A program made the translations under genes and the position numbers. Positions 48,178 through 63,888 of a DNA stretch of 64,000 nt are shown one piece after another. The notes beneath the pieces were generated by a model. The model made no database searches. It was not told where the DNA came from and saw only the letters and a program-made list of their open reading frames with translations. How positions within the stretch are numbered: the stretch's first letter is position 1; each line of letters starts with the position of its first letter. The stretch comes from Ancylostoma caninum (lineage: Eukaryota; Nematoda; Chromadorea; Rhabditida; Ancylostomatidae), in assembly GCA_037903475.1 (NCBI GenBank), contig JBAJFG010000572.1, forward strand, positions 186,001 to 250,000. Direction: 5' to 3'.

Positions 48178-48820
48178 AGGTCAAACTTAGAGGCAGCACG
48201 AGTCGAAATCCTCGACTCGGACCTGAGCTGCGAACCTAAAGTAGGCGTCGCGCAGATCACGAATCTGCAAGGAACACATACATTAACGACTTAACTGCAG
48301 AAAACGGCGAACTGCCGTCGCGTGCACGCCCAGTCGACCAGTGCTTCGGAGGGCTCGACGCGCCAGCTTACGCACTTAAGCGCATGCGGGCTGCTACCGA
48401 TTCCCTGTCTCCGTACTGGGACCCACTTGCGCACGTAGGGCGCTGCCGGAATACTCGTCCGCGTACGGAAGGTAGTATCGCGTTTTCCCGGCTTTCTCGG
48501 GTGTTTCAAGCGATTTCATCACCGGATATGAGCAATACACCCCCAAAAATCCCAAAATCGGGTGTGTATCATCGTGAGGGAAAACGAGGCGGAGTCTTCC
48601 TGCCCTTCACGATCAACTCGTCCTCGGTCGCATTCAAATTCAGCGTGTTTATGTATAGTGGAATCGCGCGCGAAGGGCACGAGTCAACCGTTGAGGGCGG
48701 GAGGAGGATTTGAATGGACCAATCGCAGAACCACGCCCTGTTTTCCCTCACCATGATACACACCCCCAAAATCCGGCGAAATCACAAAGACGATGGTTTC
48801 GACGGGTGCTGCCTTTAATT
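48178..48820. mobile_element. Larger relative of the GGCAGCAGGAGCTGA MITE, with a nested element
   Basis: The left end (TTAGAGGCAGCACGAGTCGAA) and right end (TTCGACGGGTGCTGCCTTTAA) are diverged inverted repeats of the 1233-1702 family. Inside, 48545-48780 has its own inverted ends (TCGGGTGTGTATCATCGTGA and TCACCATGATACACACCCCC). Confidence 0.6.
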
Positions 48821-48838
48821 AATGTTTTCTGAAAATAT

Positions 48839-49764
48839 TAGGTTGAGGAATTATAAATGTCCGTTTGAGCTTCAAATTAAAAACACTACCACGACAATAT
48901 TACAAAAGCTCCAGCCAAGGGGTAACTCATAAACTGTTGCATGACTCTTCTACTTCCTCCACCAAATGAACGAGTGCCCTCCGTGACAAAATCGCAGCGC
49001 TTTGAGACACCGTAGCGACCCACCGAATTTTAGCTCCACCGCAGTTTTTAAAGTTCTTCTCCTTGAGTGAACGCTGCATCGGCAGGAATAGATGCCAGTC
49101 TGATAGTGCCAATCCTGGACTAAGAGGCGGGTGGGGGAGAGCTTGCCATCGTTATTTTCTGGTTTTCTTCTAGGTCATTTTCACGATGTCATTCTGACCA
49201 TGTCATGGATAAGTTTTGTAGCCGCTGTTTTGATACCATGATGATGGAGTTCTTGGTCCAAGCGGTACTATTATTGTGCAGAGGGATTAGCACTAAACTT
49301 TGACTACTAATCATCATCCTTGAATGGGGCGTTCCTTAGATATCTTACCACAAACGCAGTGTCACCTTCCATTCGTGACCATCAGATTTACGTGTTGGAA
49401 TAGGCTGCTGTAGGTCGCTGAGCAGGAATGGTTTTTCGTCTGCATATTCAAGGCACACTCTTCTATTATCTGACACTATAACGGTCTCAAAGAGTAGCGA
49501 CGCTTTACACGGCAGAGAAGAATTCGGCCGATGGCGGCTCGCGCACTTACTATGTCCGCCTTGAGTAGGTGCGCTACCAATTAAAAAAAATTTTTCAAAA
49601 GTGAAAAAATTGGAGGATACCAAACAAATCATATATTTTCTGAAAGGCCATGAAGCACTCTTCCACATGAATACACACGCCCTGCCAAAAATAGTTACAT
49701 TGGGAAAAATAGAGGAGGAAAGCAAAACGAATGCAGCGGACATTTATAATTCCTCAACCTAATA
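48839..49764 (-). mobile_element. Internally deleted mariner element with 26-bp TIRs
   Basis: TTAGGTTGAGGAATTATAAA at the left is inverted at the right (TTTATAATTCCTCAACCTAA), both flanked by TA. About 925 bp. On the - strand, two decayed transposase segments are visible: near 49500-49350 a block like VIVSDNRR...QQPIPTRKSDGH (the central catalytic-region pattern), and near 49112-49010 the C-terminal SDWHLFLPMQRSLKEKNFKN block. Frames are broken. Confidence 0.75.
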
Positions 49765-52700
49765 TATCCGGTGACGAGTGGCGTACTCCAAGTTCTATCT
49801 CTGTTCTTGTTATATACACTCGGGAGATCCCTAACTTGATTAGCCAATTCAACGTCTCGTGTAAGATGTTCGTGGATGCCATAAAAATATGCAAGAATAG
49901 AGCGGTAGAGATTTGGAGTGGCCGGCAACTCGGCCATAAGAGTAGTGCGGCCGGGCGCTAGGCCATGCCTGATGACGTGGCATTTCACCGGCATATTAGA
50001 CGCGAGACTTTAGTTTTTTTTCTTGGAGTGAAAATGTCAGGAATCTTGGAAAATGACTTTGTTTGTTTATTGTAGTGACAGTTGTTTAGTGGCCCTAAGA
50101 ACCAAATCACTGCTATTTGCTCTGGTGTAAACACTATTATAACATAACAATGTGTGTGGTTATGGTGATGGATGGGCTCGATAAACATTGTTTTGCTTCA
50201 AGTAAAACCAATCAGTGTTCAATTTCGAATAAAACTGATAAGTTCATCCGTGCTTATCCAACACAAATTTCGCCCCAAAACTCAAATTAAAGGGTAGAGA
50301 GAACCGTAGCCGCAACTGTCTGCGATTGTGAAATCATCATGCGGTATCCGAATATCTCTTTTTTTTCGAGTGCCACCTTTTCAGTATCCTCTTCTATCTC
50401 AAGGTGTACATTAATTTCGATAGTATCGTAGTGTGAACCTGCACACTCAAAATCGTGTTTTTTCGTTGTGTTATCAAACATTTAAGTCTTGCGATGCCGA
50501 TTTCTCCATAAGAAGAATTCAACAGACTTCCAGCTCCATGTGTAGAACGAGTAGGCATTCAGCTTGCGGATGTCGGTGAAGTTGGTGTAAATTTCCGACT
50601 GTGGGCCAATTTAAAGTGGTGGACTGTATGTATATTGCACATATAAGCATTAGGACTTATGTGCATGAGCTCATTGACGTTCATTGACTTGTTGATTTCT
50701 GCTCTTCATCTTTCTCCTCTTGCTATTGTTGTTCTCTGACCGTTTCCACCGTTTCGCACGGCCGATCGAAACACGTAAGGGTGATAAGGAGTTTGAATCT
50801 CGTTTTTGCTTGCTTATGCGCGTTAGCTTCTGCGAAGGAGTTTCTTGAACAGTGGAGCACTGGATCCAAGCTCAGCTGTGCCCAGCACTCGAGCAATAGA
50901 GCTCCATCCCACCCTTCATCTCATGGAACAAGGTTGAGATTGAGCTCTATTCTCAAACTATCTCTAAAAAAAGGTGCGTTCTTCTCATGGTTCAAGAACG
51001 TTTACAAAGCAGTTAAATAGGTTCTTTGACGTTCTCCATCACGAACATTGAACTACAACAAATTTTTCATTTCTAAATAATCCTTCAGTGAAAGCCATTT
51101 CCTAAAGGAAGTGACGGTATGGTGCCATTCTAACTCCCATGAAGCAAGAAAGTTCACATTCAATACCTTAGGAATGGGAGCGCGATGGAGAGGTAAGAGG
51201 CATTATGCTCATTCACTGTGTAGAATCAAATACAGGCATGTTAGGATTGTTTCATCTACGACACATTTTGCTTCTATGAAGTGAAATGTGGCTGTGAAGA
51301 ATGTTGTGGTTTTAATGTTGGATCTGTAGAGTAGTCTTGTCAGAATGAAGATTCCATTGTAGCTGTTTTAGAATTTGGAATTGTGCCGTCAAATCGGTCT
51401 TCTGAAGTGGTACCATAGGAATACTTCTGCACCCACTCTGACGTTTACTTTAGAATACATCTGTACCCCTTCTGATGTATAGTTTTAGAAGTTTTCAGCA
51501 AATTACAGGTAGAGCGGAGAAGCATGAATATTCAGAGGTTAGTTGAGAGCATTCATATCTGGAAAACGGAGTTTATAGTATGAGGATGTTTCTTATTCGA
51601 AGGGTTTATCTGTTTCAGTCTGTAAGAGATGAGAGTTACCAACGATTAGGAGTGAAGAAATTTTTGACCGCCTGTGTCACCGTGTTCAGTGTGTTCAGTT
51701 GGAGGTGGACGAATGATGGTGGGTTATATTCAGCGATCTTGTTTGCTTATGATATTTTGTTTGTTTCAGTCGTTGCATAGTCGTTTAGATTCCGTTGCTA
51801 ATGTCGTTATCCGTTATCGTCAATTAAATATTTATCCCGGATCTTTCATTATGATGTCCCACAAAGCCTCTAAAAGCAATGGTCTGGGAATCAACTTCCA
51901 AGCCTTTTCAAGAGGAATGACTTCCTCTGCGCCCTTGAGCGCGCGATGACTACAGCTCCGTAGGTTTTTTGGATATTAGTGTCAGTGAGGACTGCGATGG
52001 TGATTTTCCTTGTGCTCCGTAACCTTATTTGCAGTGAAGGAAGCGCATTGTACAATCTATTCGCCCTCGTGCATCCACTCCCGACATGCCAAACTGTCAA
52101 ACCACGGTAGGAGCCCTATGATGGAGAGTGCGTCGGCGCCCAGTATTGTGAAAACCCTTGCATACGGGACATCCGACGGAGGAGCGTCGGCGTTCAACAT
52201 AGCGTGGAAAAGACAAGGACACTGGTTTGCCGAAGGAATACGTGTGAGCTGGAGCTGTGGAAAACGCCCAGATGCTGGTAAACCTGTAGAGCATGGATCG
52301 CTGGCACGCAACGGTGGGGAAAACGCCAGGTACGAGCCGATTGAGAACGGTGCTCTACGCTCAACTGTGGAAAAACGTTATATGACAGGTATATAAAGCC
52401 AAACAAGCAGATTGGTAGAACATACGCAACTAATAAGACGCAACTAATAAGATTTACTATTTGAGCGCAGCTAACGGTTAGTTTTGCTTCTTCTTAGTTT
52501 TACTAGAGATTTCGAAAGTTTTCAAAGTTAAGCACATACCTCAATTTGCTGAACCACCCCCACTTTCTCGCATCTCGTAGGGACGCTAGTTTAGGTAATA
52601 TTTGAAGAGTTACGACTCGAATAGTGAAAACTTAGTGAACATTGTAGTAGTTACTGTTCGAAAAATGAAGATGCAGTAATAAAATATTGTTTTCAAATGT

Positions 52701-53250
52701 GTATGGTGTTATGATTAGTGGTCATAATATCTTGGCAAAAATGAACCAGGCTGTCGAACCGGGTCTAGTGGAGGGAGTATGGGCCGGTGAGAAGGCGTAG
52801 AGCAGCTGAGCGACAGCCTATCACCAGCCGGCTGGGCGCTTGGTCGGCGTGCCACCGATGGCTAGTGGGTGTGCGGGCCGAACGAACTAAATATCTGAGT
52901 GGATAACCTCGAAAGTGCCGCCGAATTTGCCGCTTTCGCTTTACCCAAATTTTAGAGGCTGTAGAGCTCACGTTCGACGGTGATAGAGTTGGAGCATGCA
53001 CTAAGCTTATTTCAACTGCTATCCAACGTCTGTGTTAAAGGTTGCTCGCTAAAAGGTTCAACTTTGTCAAAGAAGTAACACCTAGACGATCTATGCAAAT
53101 ATTTTAGGTTGGAAGTGAGTCTTATCAAATTACAGGCCAAAAAGTACACGACTTGTTAAGTTATCGACTTCTATTAGTTGCCAGCGCTACCTCCTAACTC
53201 CATTTTTGCCGAAACTTTCGAACTTAAAAATTCAAACACGTATATTCCCC
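49765..53250. other. Long stretch without a recognised gene
   Basis: A + strand frame at 50781-51020 begins with a signal-peptide-like MIRSLNLVFACLCALASA but lacks a recognisable mature domain. At 52310-52440, GTATATAAAG is followed by a short duplication of ACGCAACTAATAAG. Otherwise only short frames. Confidence 0.4.
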
Positions 53251-53253
53251 TAT

Positions 53254-53419
53254 ATGTAGAGAGAACTCCAAACGGACCCAGTCAAGAGTCAGGACCGCGG
53301 CGCGGTTCTCTTGGGCAGAGTCACGGGAGCTCAGCATAGTGTGCGCCTGCGTCTCTGCCCATGAAAGCCGCGCCGCGATCTCGACTCTTGTCCACGTACG
53401 TTTGGAGTTCCCTATATGT
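53254..53419. mobile_element. MITE with ACTCCAAACG ends and a possible 8-bp target duplication
   Basis: AGAACTCCAAACGGACC is inverted at the right (GTACGTTTGGAGTTCC). CTATATGT precedes the left end and follows the right end, which would be an 8-bp duplication of the hAT kind. Related to 2527-2728 in layout. Confidence 0.7.
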
Positions 53420-56989
<3,570 letters not shown>

Positions 56990-56990
<1 letters not shown>

Positions 56991-59570
56991 TACGGTGGAA
57001 AACGGTGGAAAAAAAGTAGCCAGTTACAATGCTGCTCACGGGATCGCGAAAACCGACGTTCGCCCCATGGAGTCACTGTCGCTCACCGTCGCTTCGCCAT
57101 AACTTCAGCAGAACTGCACCAATCAGGACGATTTGGTCACTATTCGGTTAAAACTTTTGGTTTACTGGTTTCGTCTAAGTAATCGATATATCGATTGATG
57201 CCGTGTAATGGATAGGGGTAGCTAGCTCAAACACGGGGCAGTGAACTGGATTTCAAGCTTAGATTCGATTATATATTGTGAATTGAAGCAGAGTCCTGCA
57301 AAGTCAAGCACCTGGGAGCTGATCTGGGCGAACTCCGCACTAATTCAAAAAAAAACCGATTTTTGACGAAGCTGATTGTAGCGCAACCATTGCAGCAGAC
57401 TGAGCAAACATGAGCAGGGAATAATAGCAGATTCAAGACAACTCCTTGTAATCTTTATGTCCAGCATGTGCAGCTGCTGCAGGCCTACTAGTTTCGATGA
57501 TACCCTTGTCCAAAATACAAACTTTCGCTGTACCAATGAAAACCTCGATGTTGGGGAAGTCATCGTTCGCTCATGCGATGAGCTACTGATCTAAAATTGA
57601 AAAAAATTGAAATTAAAGTGAAATTTGTTGAAGAACTCTAAGTGTACTTCAGCAAGTGCAGTTGATACTGTTCTATCCGTCATCGTTTGTCAATTAGGAC
57701 TATAGTAGTTTTGAGGAAAATTTAGCTGCAACCCTACAACCGTCTCTAGCACAAGAACACAAGAACAAGAACATTCGGACAATGAGAGGCTATGTTTTCT
57801 GTAAGAGGTCTTGAGAAGTCATATCCTCGAACAAAGCGAGAAGTTTTCGAGAGATACGATTTTTCAATACTTCTAGGTGCTACTAGGCATCCAGCCTGAG
57901 CATGGGGACATGTCACTCCCAGGTCCAATGCCTGCCCACGGAGTTCTTTTAGCAGAATGTTTGATTTGATTAAAAACCGTCTCTATTTGAGCAAACAAAT
58001 GAATATTTCGACTAGTTACTCAGGCACTTTCACTGGTCAGGCCGACAGCAAAACCGAGGTACGGGGCAGGCCCCGGCCTTTACTTTTACGACACCGGGTA
58101 GGCCCCGATCAATAGTTTGAATGACGCGGGCATACCGGGCAGGCCGCTCACACGATTCTAGTACAGGACAAGCCGACAGCAAGTGATAACCACTAGCAAT
58201 AACATGGGGTTTTCAATTCATAGATTCATTTTCTTTCTTTACCTTCTACTGACTGGACCAATGTGGGATGCATGTAACATCTTCAGGTTAAGTTCTTCTT
58301 CTGCCTCAGTAGGTTAAGATGTTTAGGGACAGCCATCTTCAACAGCACTACGAGGCCAAATTCGAAGTTGATTTAATCATGGTGTTTTATTTCGTTTATT
58401 AGGGTAAGATATCGACTCCTTCTATGTTAGTAAGTGTTTCTTCTAAAAATTAAAGCCATTTCGAGGATTATTCCATCGCACTTTAAAAGAATCTAAAGAG
58501 AACCATAATTAACTGCAGTGGTGAAGACCAAGCTGCAGAAGAGATTTTGTGGGCGCACAGTATGTAGGTTTATAAAATTTTGTATCCAAAGTTCTTCCAA
58601 AGACTGGAATGACTATTCATTTATTATTCCTTGTAGGCAGTTAGTAGTGGCAGGAACCGAGCCAATATCATCACTGAATATTTGATCATGGAGCACCTTC
58701 GAAGAATTTCGAAAGAGATAGGATATAGGCAAAATAGGACAGAGATAGATCCGAAGAAGTTTCACAAGATGCTAATGACAAATGTCTTTTCTAGAACTTA
58801 CAACAAGTCTAGAACGTACAACAAATGTAAATCTATGTAATTCAATAAAAGCATTGATATTTACTGTATTTGTTGTCATTTCCGATCTAAAAAGCTGCAT
58901 AATGCATAAAGGAGGATTCCCGTAGTGCACTGAGTGGTGTACCGGGCAAGCCGCCACTCATTACCCGGCAAGCCGCAGTAAGATACCGGTCAGGCCGCAC
59001 AACCCATACCGTGAAGGCCGACTAAGGTGTTTCGGCCTTCCTGATATTTGATGACGGCCAACCCGGTGAAAGTTCCTGAGTACGAGTACTTTTTTTTATT
59101 ATTTTGTCATTACATGCATTAGATATCCACGAGCGGTCGAAGTACTCATTTGTTTACTCAAATAGAGATTTTTTAGTCAAGTCAGACATGCCGTGTAGCA
59201 CCTAGAAGTGTTGAAAAATTGTATTTTTCGAAAACTCAACTTAATATAGTCGAATCTAAGCTTGAGATCCAGTTGATCGCTGCGTGTTTGGGCTACTACT
59301 AATTCTATCCATTACACGGCATCAATCGATATGTCGGTTACTTGGACAAAACCAGTAAACCGAACATTTTCCTCCACACTAAGTAGGTCATCTGAAAGAT
59401 TCCTTTGAGACAAATTAAATGCTGACCGAATCGTTCTGATTGGTGCAGAGCCTAGGGCAAAGCGATGGTGTGCGACCGACTTCGCGGCGCGACCGTCGGT
59501 TTTCGACATCCCCTGAGCAGTATTATATGTGCGTAATCTGCACGAACTCTTCGTTTTTTTTTTCCAGAAG
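56990..59570. mobile_element. 2.6-kb foldback element with CCGGGCAGGCCG motif array
   Basis: The left arm 57030-57290 (CGCGAAAACCGACG, CTGCACCAATCAG, TGATGCCGTGTAATGGATAG) pairs with the right arm 59255-59520 in inverted order. A second paired stretch is 57835-58045 with 59060-59245 (CTTCTAGGTGCTAC). The left arm holds about 540 bp (57290-57830) missing on the right. The centre (58045-59060) has two clusters of an (A)CCGGGCARGCCG motif. No transposase recognised. Confidence 0.75.
58036..59065. repeat. Dispersed CCGGGCARGCCG motif clusters
   Basis: Copies include GGTCAGGCCGACAGC, GGGGCAGGCCCC, CCGGGTAGGCCCC, CCGGGCAGGCCGC and ACAAGCCGACAGC (58036-58182), then CCGGGCAAGCCGCC, CCCGGCAAGCCGC and CCGGTCAGGCCGC (58940-59000). 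Most have the same orientation. About 750 bp of ordinary sequence lies between the clusters. Confidence 0.7.
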
Positions 59571-60059
59571 GTGGTAGTAAAGATGCTGGACAAAATCCAT
59601 GGAAGCTGACGAAATTGTTGTTTAGGCCTGATGAGGACAGTAGGACTGAGTTTCTGTCCAGATAAGCTGCTGTTAGAAAGCACCTATAATGCTCCAATGC
59701 ATATCCAAGCTTCATCTGGATAGCTCGATCCACAGGTGAGTTACAAGAAAAATCCACTTGTTGAAATGAAGCTGATCATCTATCATATTATCTTAAAACT
59801 TGGTCGTCTTCTCGGACTATTGATATCTTCAATGTTTTTTTCTGCCATACAGGTTGTTATAGGAACACCTTTATCGGCCGACGTCTCGACAAAAAGTCGT
59901 TTTCAAGGCCTGAAAGTGGATCAGTTTCCTTGAATCTGCGCTCTAACTCATCAAACACCTCCTTTGACCTACACATTCAACTCGTTCCGGTCAGATAACC
60001 ATGAGCACCGACTGTAAAGAGAAAACTCACCCGGTGTTCCACTAATAAGCGGGATGTTG
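59571..60059. other. No gene recognised
   Basis: Short frames only. Confidence 0.45.
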
Positions 60060-60268
60060 GTAAAATGGAGTTGGGGGAGCCACTTGGTACTGATCAGTAA
60101 TATGACCTGTCCTACACGTTCTGACTTGTTTGCATTTTAGGTAACTACTGTACGTTAGGAGAGCTAACAAGACAGAGCATTCTGGACATGTCAGCAAACA
60201 AGTCAGAACGTGCAGGACAGGTCATACTATCGACTTATACCAAGTGGCACCCTGCACTCCATTTTACC
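60060..60268. mobile_element. MITE with GTAAAATGGAGT ends
   Basis: GGTAAAATGGAGTTGGGGGA is inverted at the right (CCTGCACTCCATTTTACC). The inner arms carry ATGACCTGTCCTACACGTTC and its complement. About 209 bp. Confidence 0.8.
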
Positions 60269-60359
60269 CCGGGATGTTTCTCCGCACACTACTATACACG
60301 ATTGTCACCAGCGGACGACTGACTGTTGCTCAGCGATGGTGCGTGAGCTGATCGCTGAC

Positions 60360-61073
60360 AATCATATACCTCATATCTTACACAATGGTATGAACGGCAT
60401 CAGTTTACTGCTGGTTATCGACAAATGCTCATTTCTGTAATTTATTCCAGGATTTCGTACAGAAATCCAGAATGCTCCAAGCGTTTCCCTAGCCAATATT
60501 TCTGGTTCGTGAGCCAGAATCGTGCACGCAATTGCGAAGTCGTTTCCACTGTGGTCTTCCCGTCTCTAGGGCAATTTATACTGGATGCGTGCGACTGACG
60601 CGCGTGCGTCTATATGATGAAGAATAGGGCCCAGTCGCATCGCAGTCGCAGCTCAGACGCACGCGTTTACGACTTCGCGGCAGCCGCGCGTTCTTTTCAT
60701 TAAGGATCTACATGCCGTGTTGACCGGTCTTCATGGAAAATCCCTTTCAAATGGATGCGTGCGACTGATGCGCGACTGACGCACGCAGCTAGTATAAGTT
60801 ACCCTTATGTCTCCCGAGTGGCATTATCAAACTTTCCCGTCTTTTACCAGCCAAATGTTCATTTACTCGAACATGCAGAGGTCGGCCGGTCTCCCCAGTG
60901 TAAATCGCGTAGCAGCTCAGAAATTCAATTCGGTAGACAGCTCCTGTTTTAGCACAATCTGCGCTTTTACCATAGGGACAAGTAACGCATCGTTCGGTTA
61001 GACAATTTCTATTATAAAGTCTATTCGGGACCAATTGTCTTTTGATGTTGTCGTTAGGGATGTTAACTAAAAC
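60360..61073 (-). mobile_element. Penelope-like element, copy A endonuclease part (inverted fragment)
   Basis: The - strand encodes the C-terminal GIY-YIG endonuclease: a Cys-containing linker CVTCPYGKSADC, YAIYTGETGR, and LHVRVNEHLAGKR. It is interrupted by a MITE at 60568-60805. It ends abruptly at GTTAACTAAAAC (61073), where a reverse-transcriptase segment of opposite strand begins. A fragment, not functional. Confidence 0.85.
60568..60805. mobile_element. MITE inserted in Penelope-like copy A
   Basis: AGGGCAATTTATACT and AGTATAAGTTACCCT are the inverted ends, with repeated TGCGTGCGACTGACGCG inside. Copies B and C have uninterrupted sequence at this site (CCCGTCTATGTCTCCCG on the + strand in B), so the insertion came after copy A separated. 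About 238 bp. Confidence 0.8.
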
Positions 61074-61933
61074 TAACTAACCATCTAACCAACGCTAAAC
61101 ATTTCCTTGACCATTTGCACAAAATCGACTTCAGTCAGAGTTGTGTAATTGAGTCATTCGATGTAACATCGCTATATACTAATGTCTCAATCAACGACGC
61201 ACTGCAAGGGCTGAACGAAATGCTGGGATTGCACAGCAACAAGATCGAGACTTACGGACTTAGTACAGCACGAATCATGACACTTCTCAAGGAATGTCTA
61301 AGTTGCAACGTTTTCAAATGGGCTGGAAAATACTTCTCCCAGACTAGAGGGCTTGCCATGGGACAGAGGTTAGCGCCGGTACTCGCTCTCTGCTTTATGA
61401 GCAAAATAGAAGAACCTGTGCTCAAACGGCAACCTCTTTTGTACTGTCGTTACATCGATGACTGCTGCGTAATCACATCTACACAGTCCGAAATGGACGA
61501 CTTTTTTAAAATACTCAACCAGCAGTCGTAGTACATAAAGCCCACAAAAGAAACACCACGTCAGGGTTGGTTACCATTCCTTAACACACAGCTGAAATTG
61601 TCCAATGACATGATTCATGTAAAGTGGTACCGGAAAGAGAGTTCAAAGAACATCATAATACATGCAAGGTCTGCTCACCCCACCACTGTTAAGCGCGATG
61701 TGATTCGTAACATGTTCAGAACAGCAACCCAAGTCAGCACTGGAGAGGCAGAATGCAACGAGTCCAGAAAGCTGGCGCTGCGTGTAGTCCATAATACATG
61801 TAGTCCGCGAAAACGGCTACATATCACGAGAACATCAGATTCGCAGAACACCCAATGAAGGCAGAAATCACGGGTGTAGTAAAAATAACTTCCTTTGTGC
61901 ATTCCGTTTATTTCAGATAGAATAAGTGATGAG
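61074..61933 (+). pseudogene. Penelope-like element, copy A reverse-transcriptase part
   Basis: The + strand encodes palm motifs of a Penelope-like reverse transcriptase: FDVTSLYTNV (first catalytic Asp), GLAMGQRLAPVLA, then YCRYIDDCCVI with the YIDD catalytic pair. A stop follows QQS at 61529-61531, and a thumb-like segment (SNDMIHVKWYRKES...) ends at a stop near 61856. The 5' part of the RT is missing, and the copy breaks off at 61933. Identical in sequence to 62546-63405 on the other strand. Confidence 0.9.
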
Positions 61934-62030
61934 TAATTTTATTTTCCGTCTGGGTCCCCAAAACGGTGAAGACCCCCCTTTTTCCTACGCCCCCCCCCCT
62001 CACGCCCACTTTCTGCGTCTGCCACTGGTG
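61934..62030. mobile_element. Fragment of a CAGTGGC-ended element at the tail of copy B
   Basis: TTTTATTTTCCGTCTGGGTC through a C-run to CTGCGTCTGCCACTGG. The same sequence, inverted, follows copy C (63889-63975). It resembles one end of the element at 8948-9212. Copy A lacks it. Confidence 0.55.
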
Positions 62031-63405
62031 ACAATCATATATCTCATATCTTACACAATGGTATGAACGGCATTAGTTTATTACTGGTTATCGACAAATG
62101 CTCATTTCTGTAATTCATTCCAGGATTTCGTACAGAAATCCAGAATGCTTCAAGCGTTTCCCTAGCCGATATTTCTGGTTCGTGAGCCAGACGTGCACGC
62201 AATTGCGAAGTCGTTTCCACTGTGGTCTTCCCGTCTATGTCTCCCGAGTGGCATTATCAAACTTTCCCGTCTTTTACCGGCCAAATGCTCATTTTCTCGA
62301 ACATGCAGAGGTCGGCCGGTCTCCCCAGTGTAAATCGCGTGGCAGCTCAGAAATTCAATTTGGTAGGCAACTCATGTTTTAGCACAATCTGCGCTTTTAC
62401 CATAGAGATAAGTAACGCATCGTTCGGTTAGACAATTTCTGTTATAAAGTCTATTCCGGACTAATTGTCTTTTGATGTTGTCGTTAGGGATGTTAACTAA
62501 AACAACGTCATCTTGCAACAGAGCGCGGGTAAGGCATTGTTTCATAGCATCACTTATTCTATCTGAAATAAACGGAATGCACAAAGGAAGTTATTTTTAC
62601 TACACCCGTGATTTCTGCCTTCATTGGGTGTTCTGCGAATCTGATGTTCTCGTGATATGTAGCCGTTTTCGCGGACTACATGTATTATGGACTACACGCA
62701 GCGCCAGCTTTCTGGACTCGTTGCATTCTGCCTCTCCAGTGCTGACTTGGGTTGCTGTTCTGAACATGTTACGAATCACATCGCGCTTAACAGTGGTGGG
62801 GTGAGCAGACCTTGCATGTATTATGATGTTCTTTGAACTCTCTTTCCGGTACCACTTTACATGAATCATGTCATTGGACAATTTCAGCTGTGTGTTAAGG
62901 AATGGTAACCAACCCTGACGTGGTGTTTCTTTTGTGGGCTTTATGTACTACGACTGCTGGTTGAGTATTTTAAAAAAGTCGTCCATTTCGGACTGTGTAG
63001 ATGTGATTACGCAGCAGTCATCGATGTAACGACAGTACAAAAGAGGTTGCCGTTTGAGCACAGGTTCTTCTATTTTGCTCATAAAGCAGAGAGCGAGTAC
63101 CGGCGCTAACCTCTGTCCCATGGCAAGCCCTCTAGTCTGGGAGAAGTATTTTCCAGCCCATTTGAAAACGTTGCAACTTAGACATTCCTTGAGAAGTGTC
63201 ATGATTCGTGCTGTACTAAGTCCGTAAGTCTCGATCTTGTTGCTGTGCAATCCCAGCATTTCGTTCAGCCCTTGCAGTGCGTCGTTGATTGAGACATTAG
63301 TATATAGCGATGTTACATCGAATGACTCAATTACACAACTCTGACTGAAGTCGATTTTGTGCAAATGGTCAAGGAAATGTTTAGCGTTGGTTAGATGGTT
63401 AGTTA
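62031..63405 (-). pseudogene. Penelope-like element, copy B (RT plus GIY-YIG, 5'-truncated)
   Basis: This is the only copy with RT, thumb, linker and endonuclease in the correct order on one strand. RT: 63364-62948 with SLYTNV, GLAMGQRLAP and YIDD. Thumb: 62881-62621. Linker and Cys motif: 62584-62372. GIY-YIG: 62370-62150 with AIYTGETGR. At least three stops break it (after QQS, after NTQ, and after CAKT in the linker), and the RT start is missing. Its endonuclease differs from copies A and C at several positions (e.g. YLYGKS for CPYGKS), whereas its RT is identical to copy A. Confidence 0.9.
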
Positions 63406-63888
63406 GTTTTAGTTAACATCCCTAACGACAACATCAAAAGACAATTGGTCCCGAATAGACTTTATAATAGAAATTGTCTAACCGAACGATGCGTTACTTG
63501 TCCCTATGGTAAAAGCGCAGATTGTGCTAAAACAGGAGCTGTCTACCGAATTGAATTTCTGAGCTGCTACGCGATTTACACTGGGGAGACCGGCCGACCT
63601 CTGCATGTTCGAGTAAATGAACATTTGGCTGGTAAAAGACGGGAAAGTTTGATAATGCCACTCGGGAGACATAGACGGGAAGACCACAGTGGAAACGACT
63701 TCGCAATTGCGTGCACGTCTGGCTCACGAACCAGAAATATCGGCTAGGGAAACGCTTGAAGCATTCTGGATTTCTGTACGAAATCCTGGAATGAATTACA
63801 GAAATGAGCATTTGTCGATAACCAGTAATAAACTAATGCCGTTCATACCATTGTGTAAGATATGAGATATATGATTGTCACCAGTGGC
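63406..63888 (+). mobile_element. Penelope-like element, copy C endonuclease part (inverted fragment)
   Basis: The + strand carries the same GIY-YIG region (CVTCPYGKSADC, YAIYTGETGR, NEHLAGKR), with no MITE. From 63406 to about 63675 it equals copy A base for base where I compared; beyond that it matches copy B. It ends at CCAGTGGCAGACGC. Confidence 0.85.
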
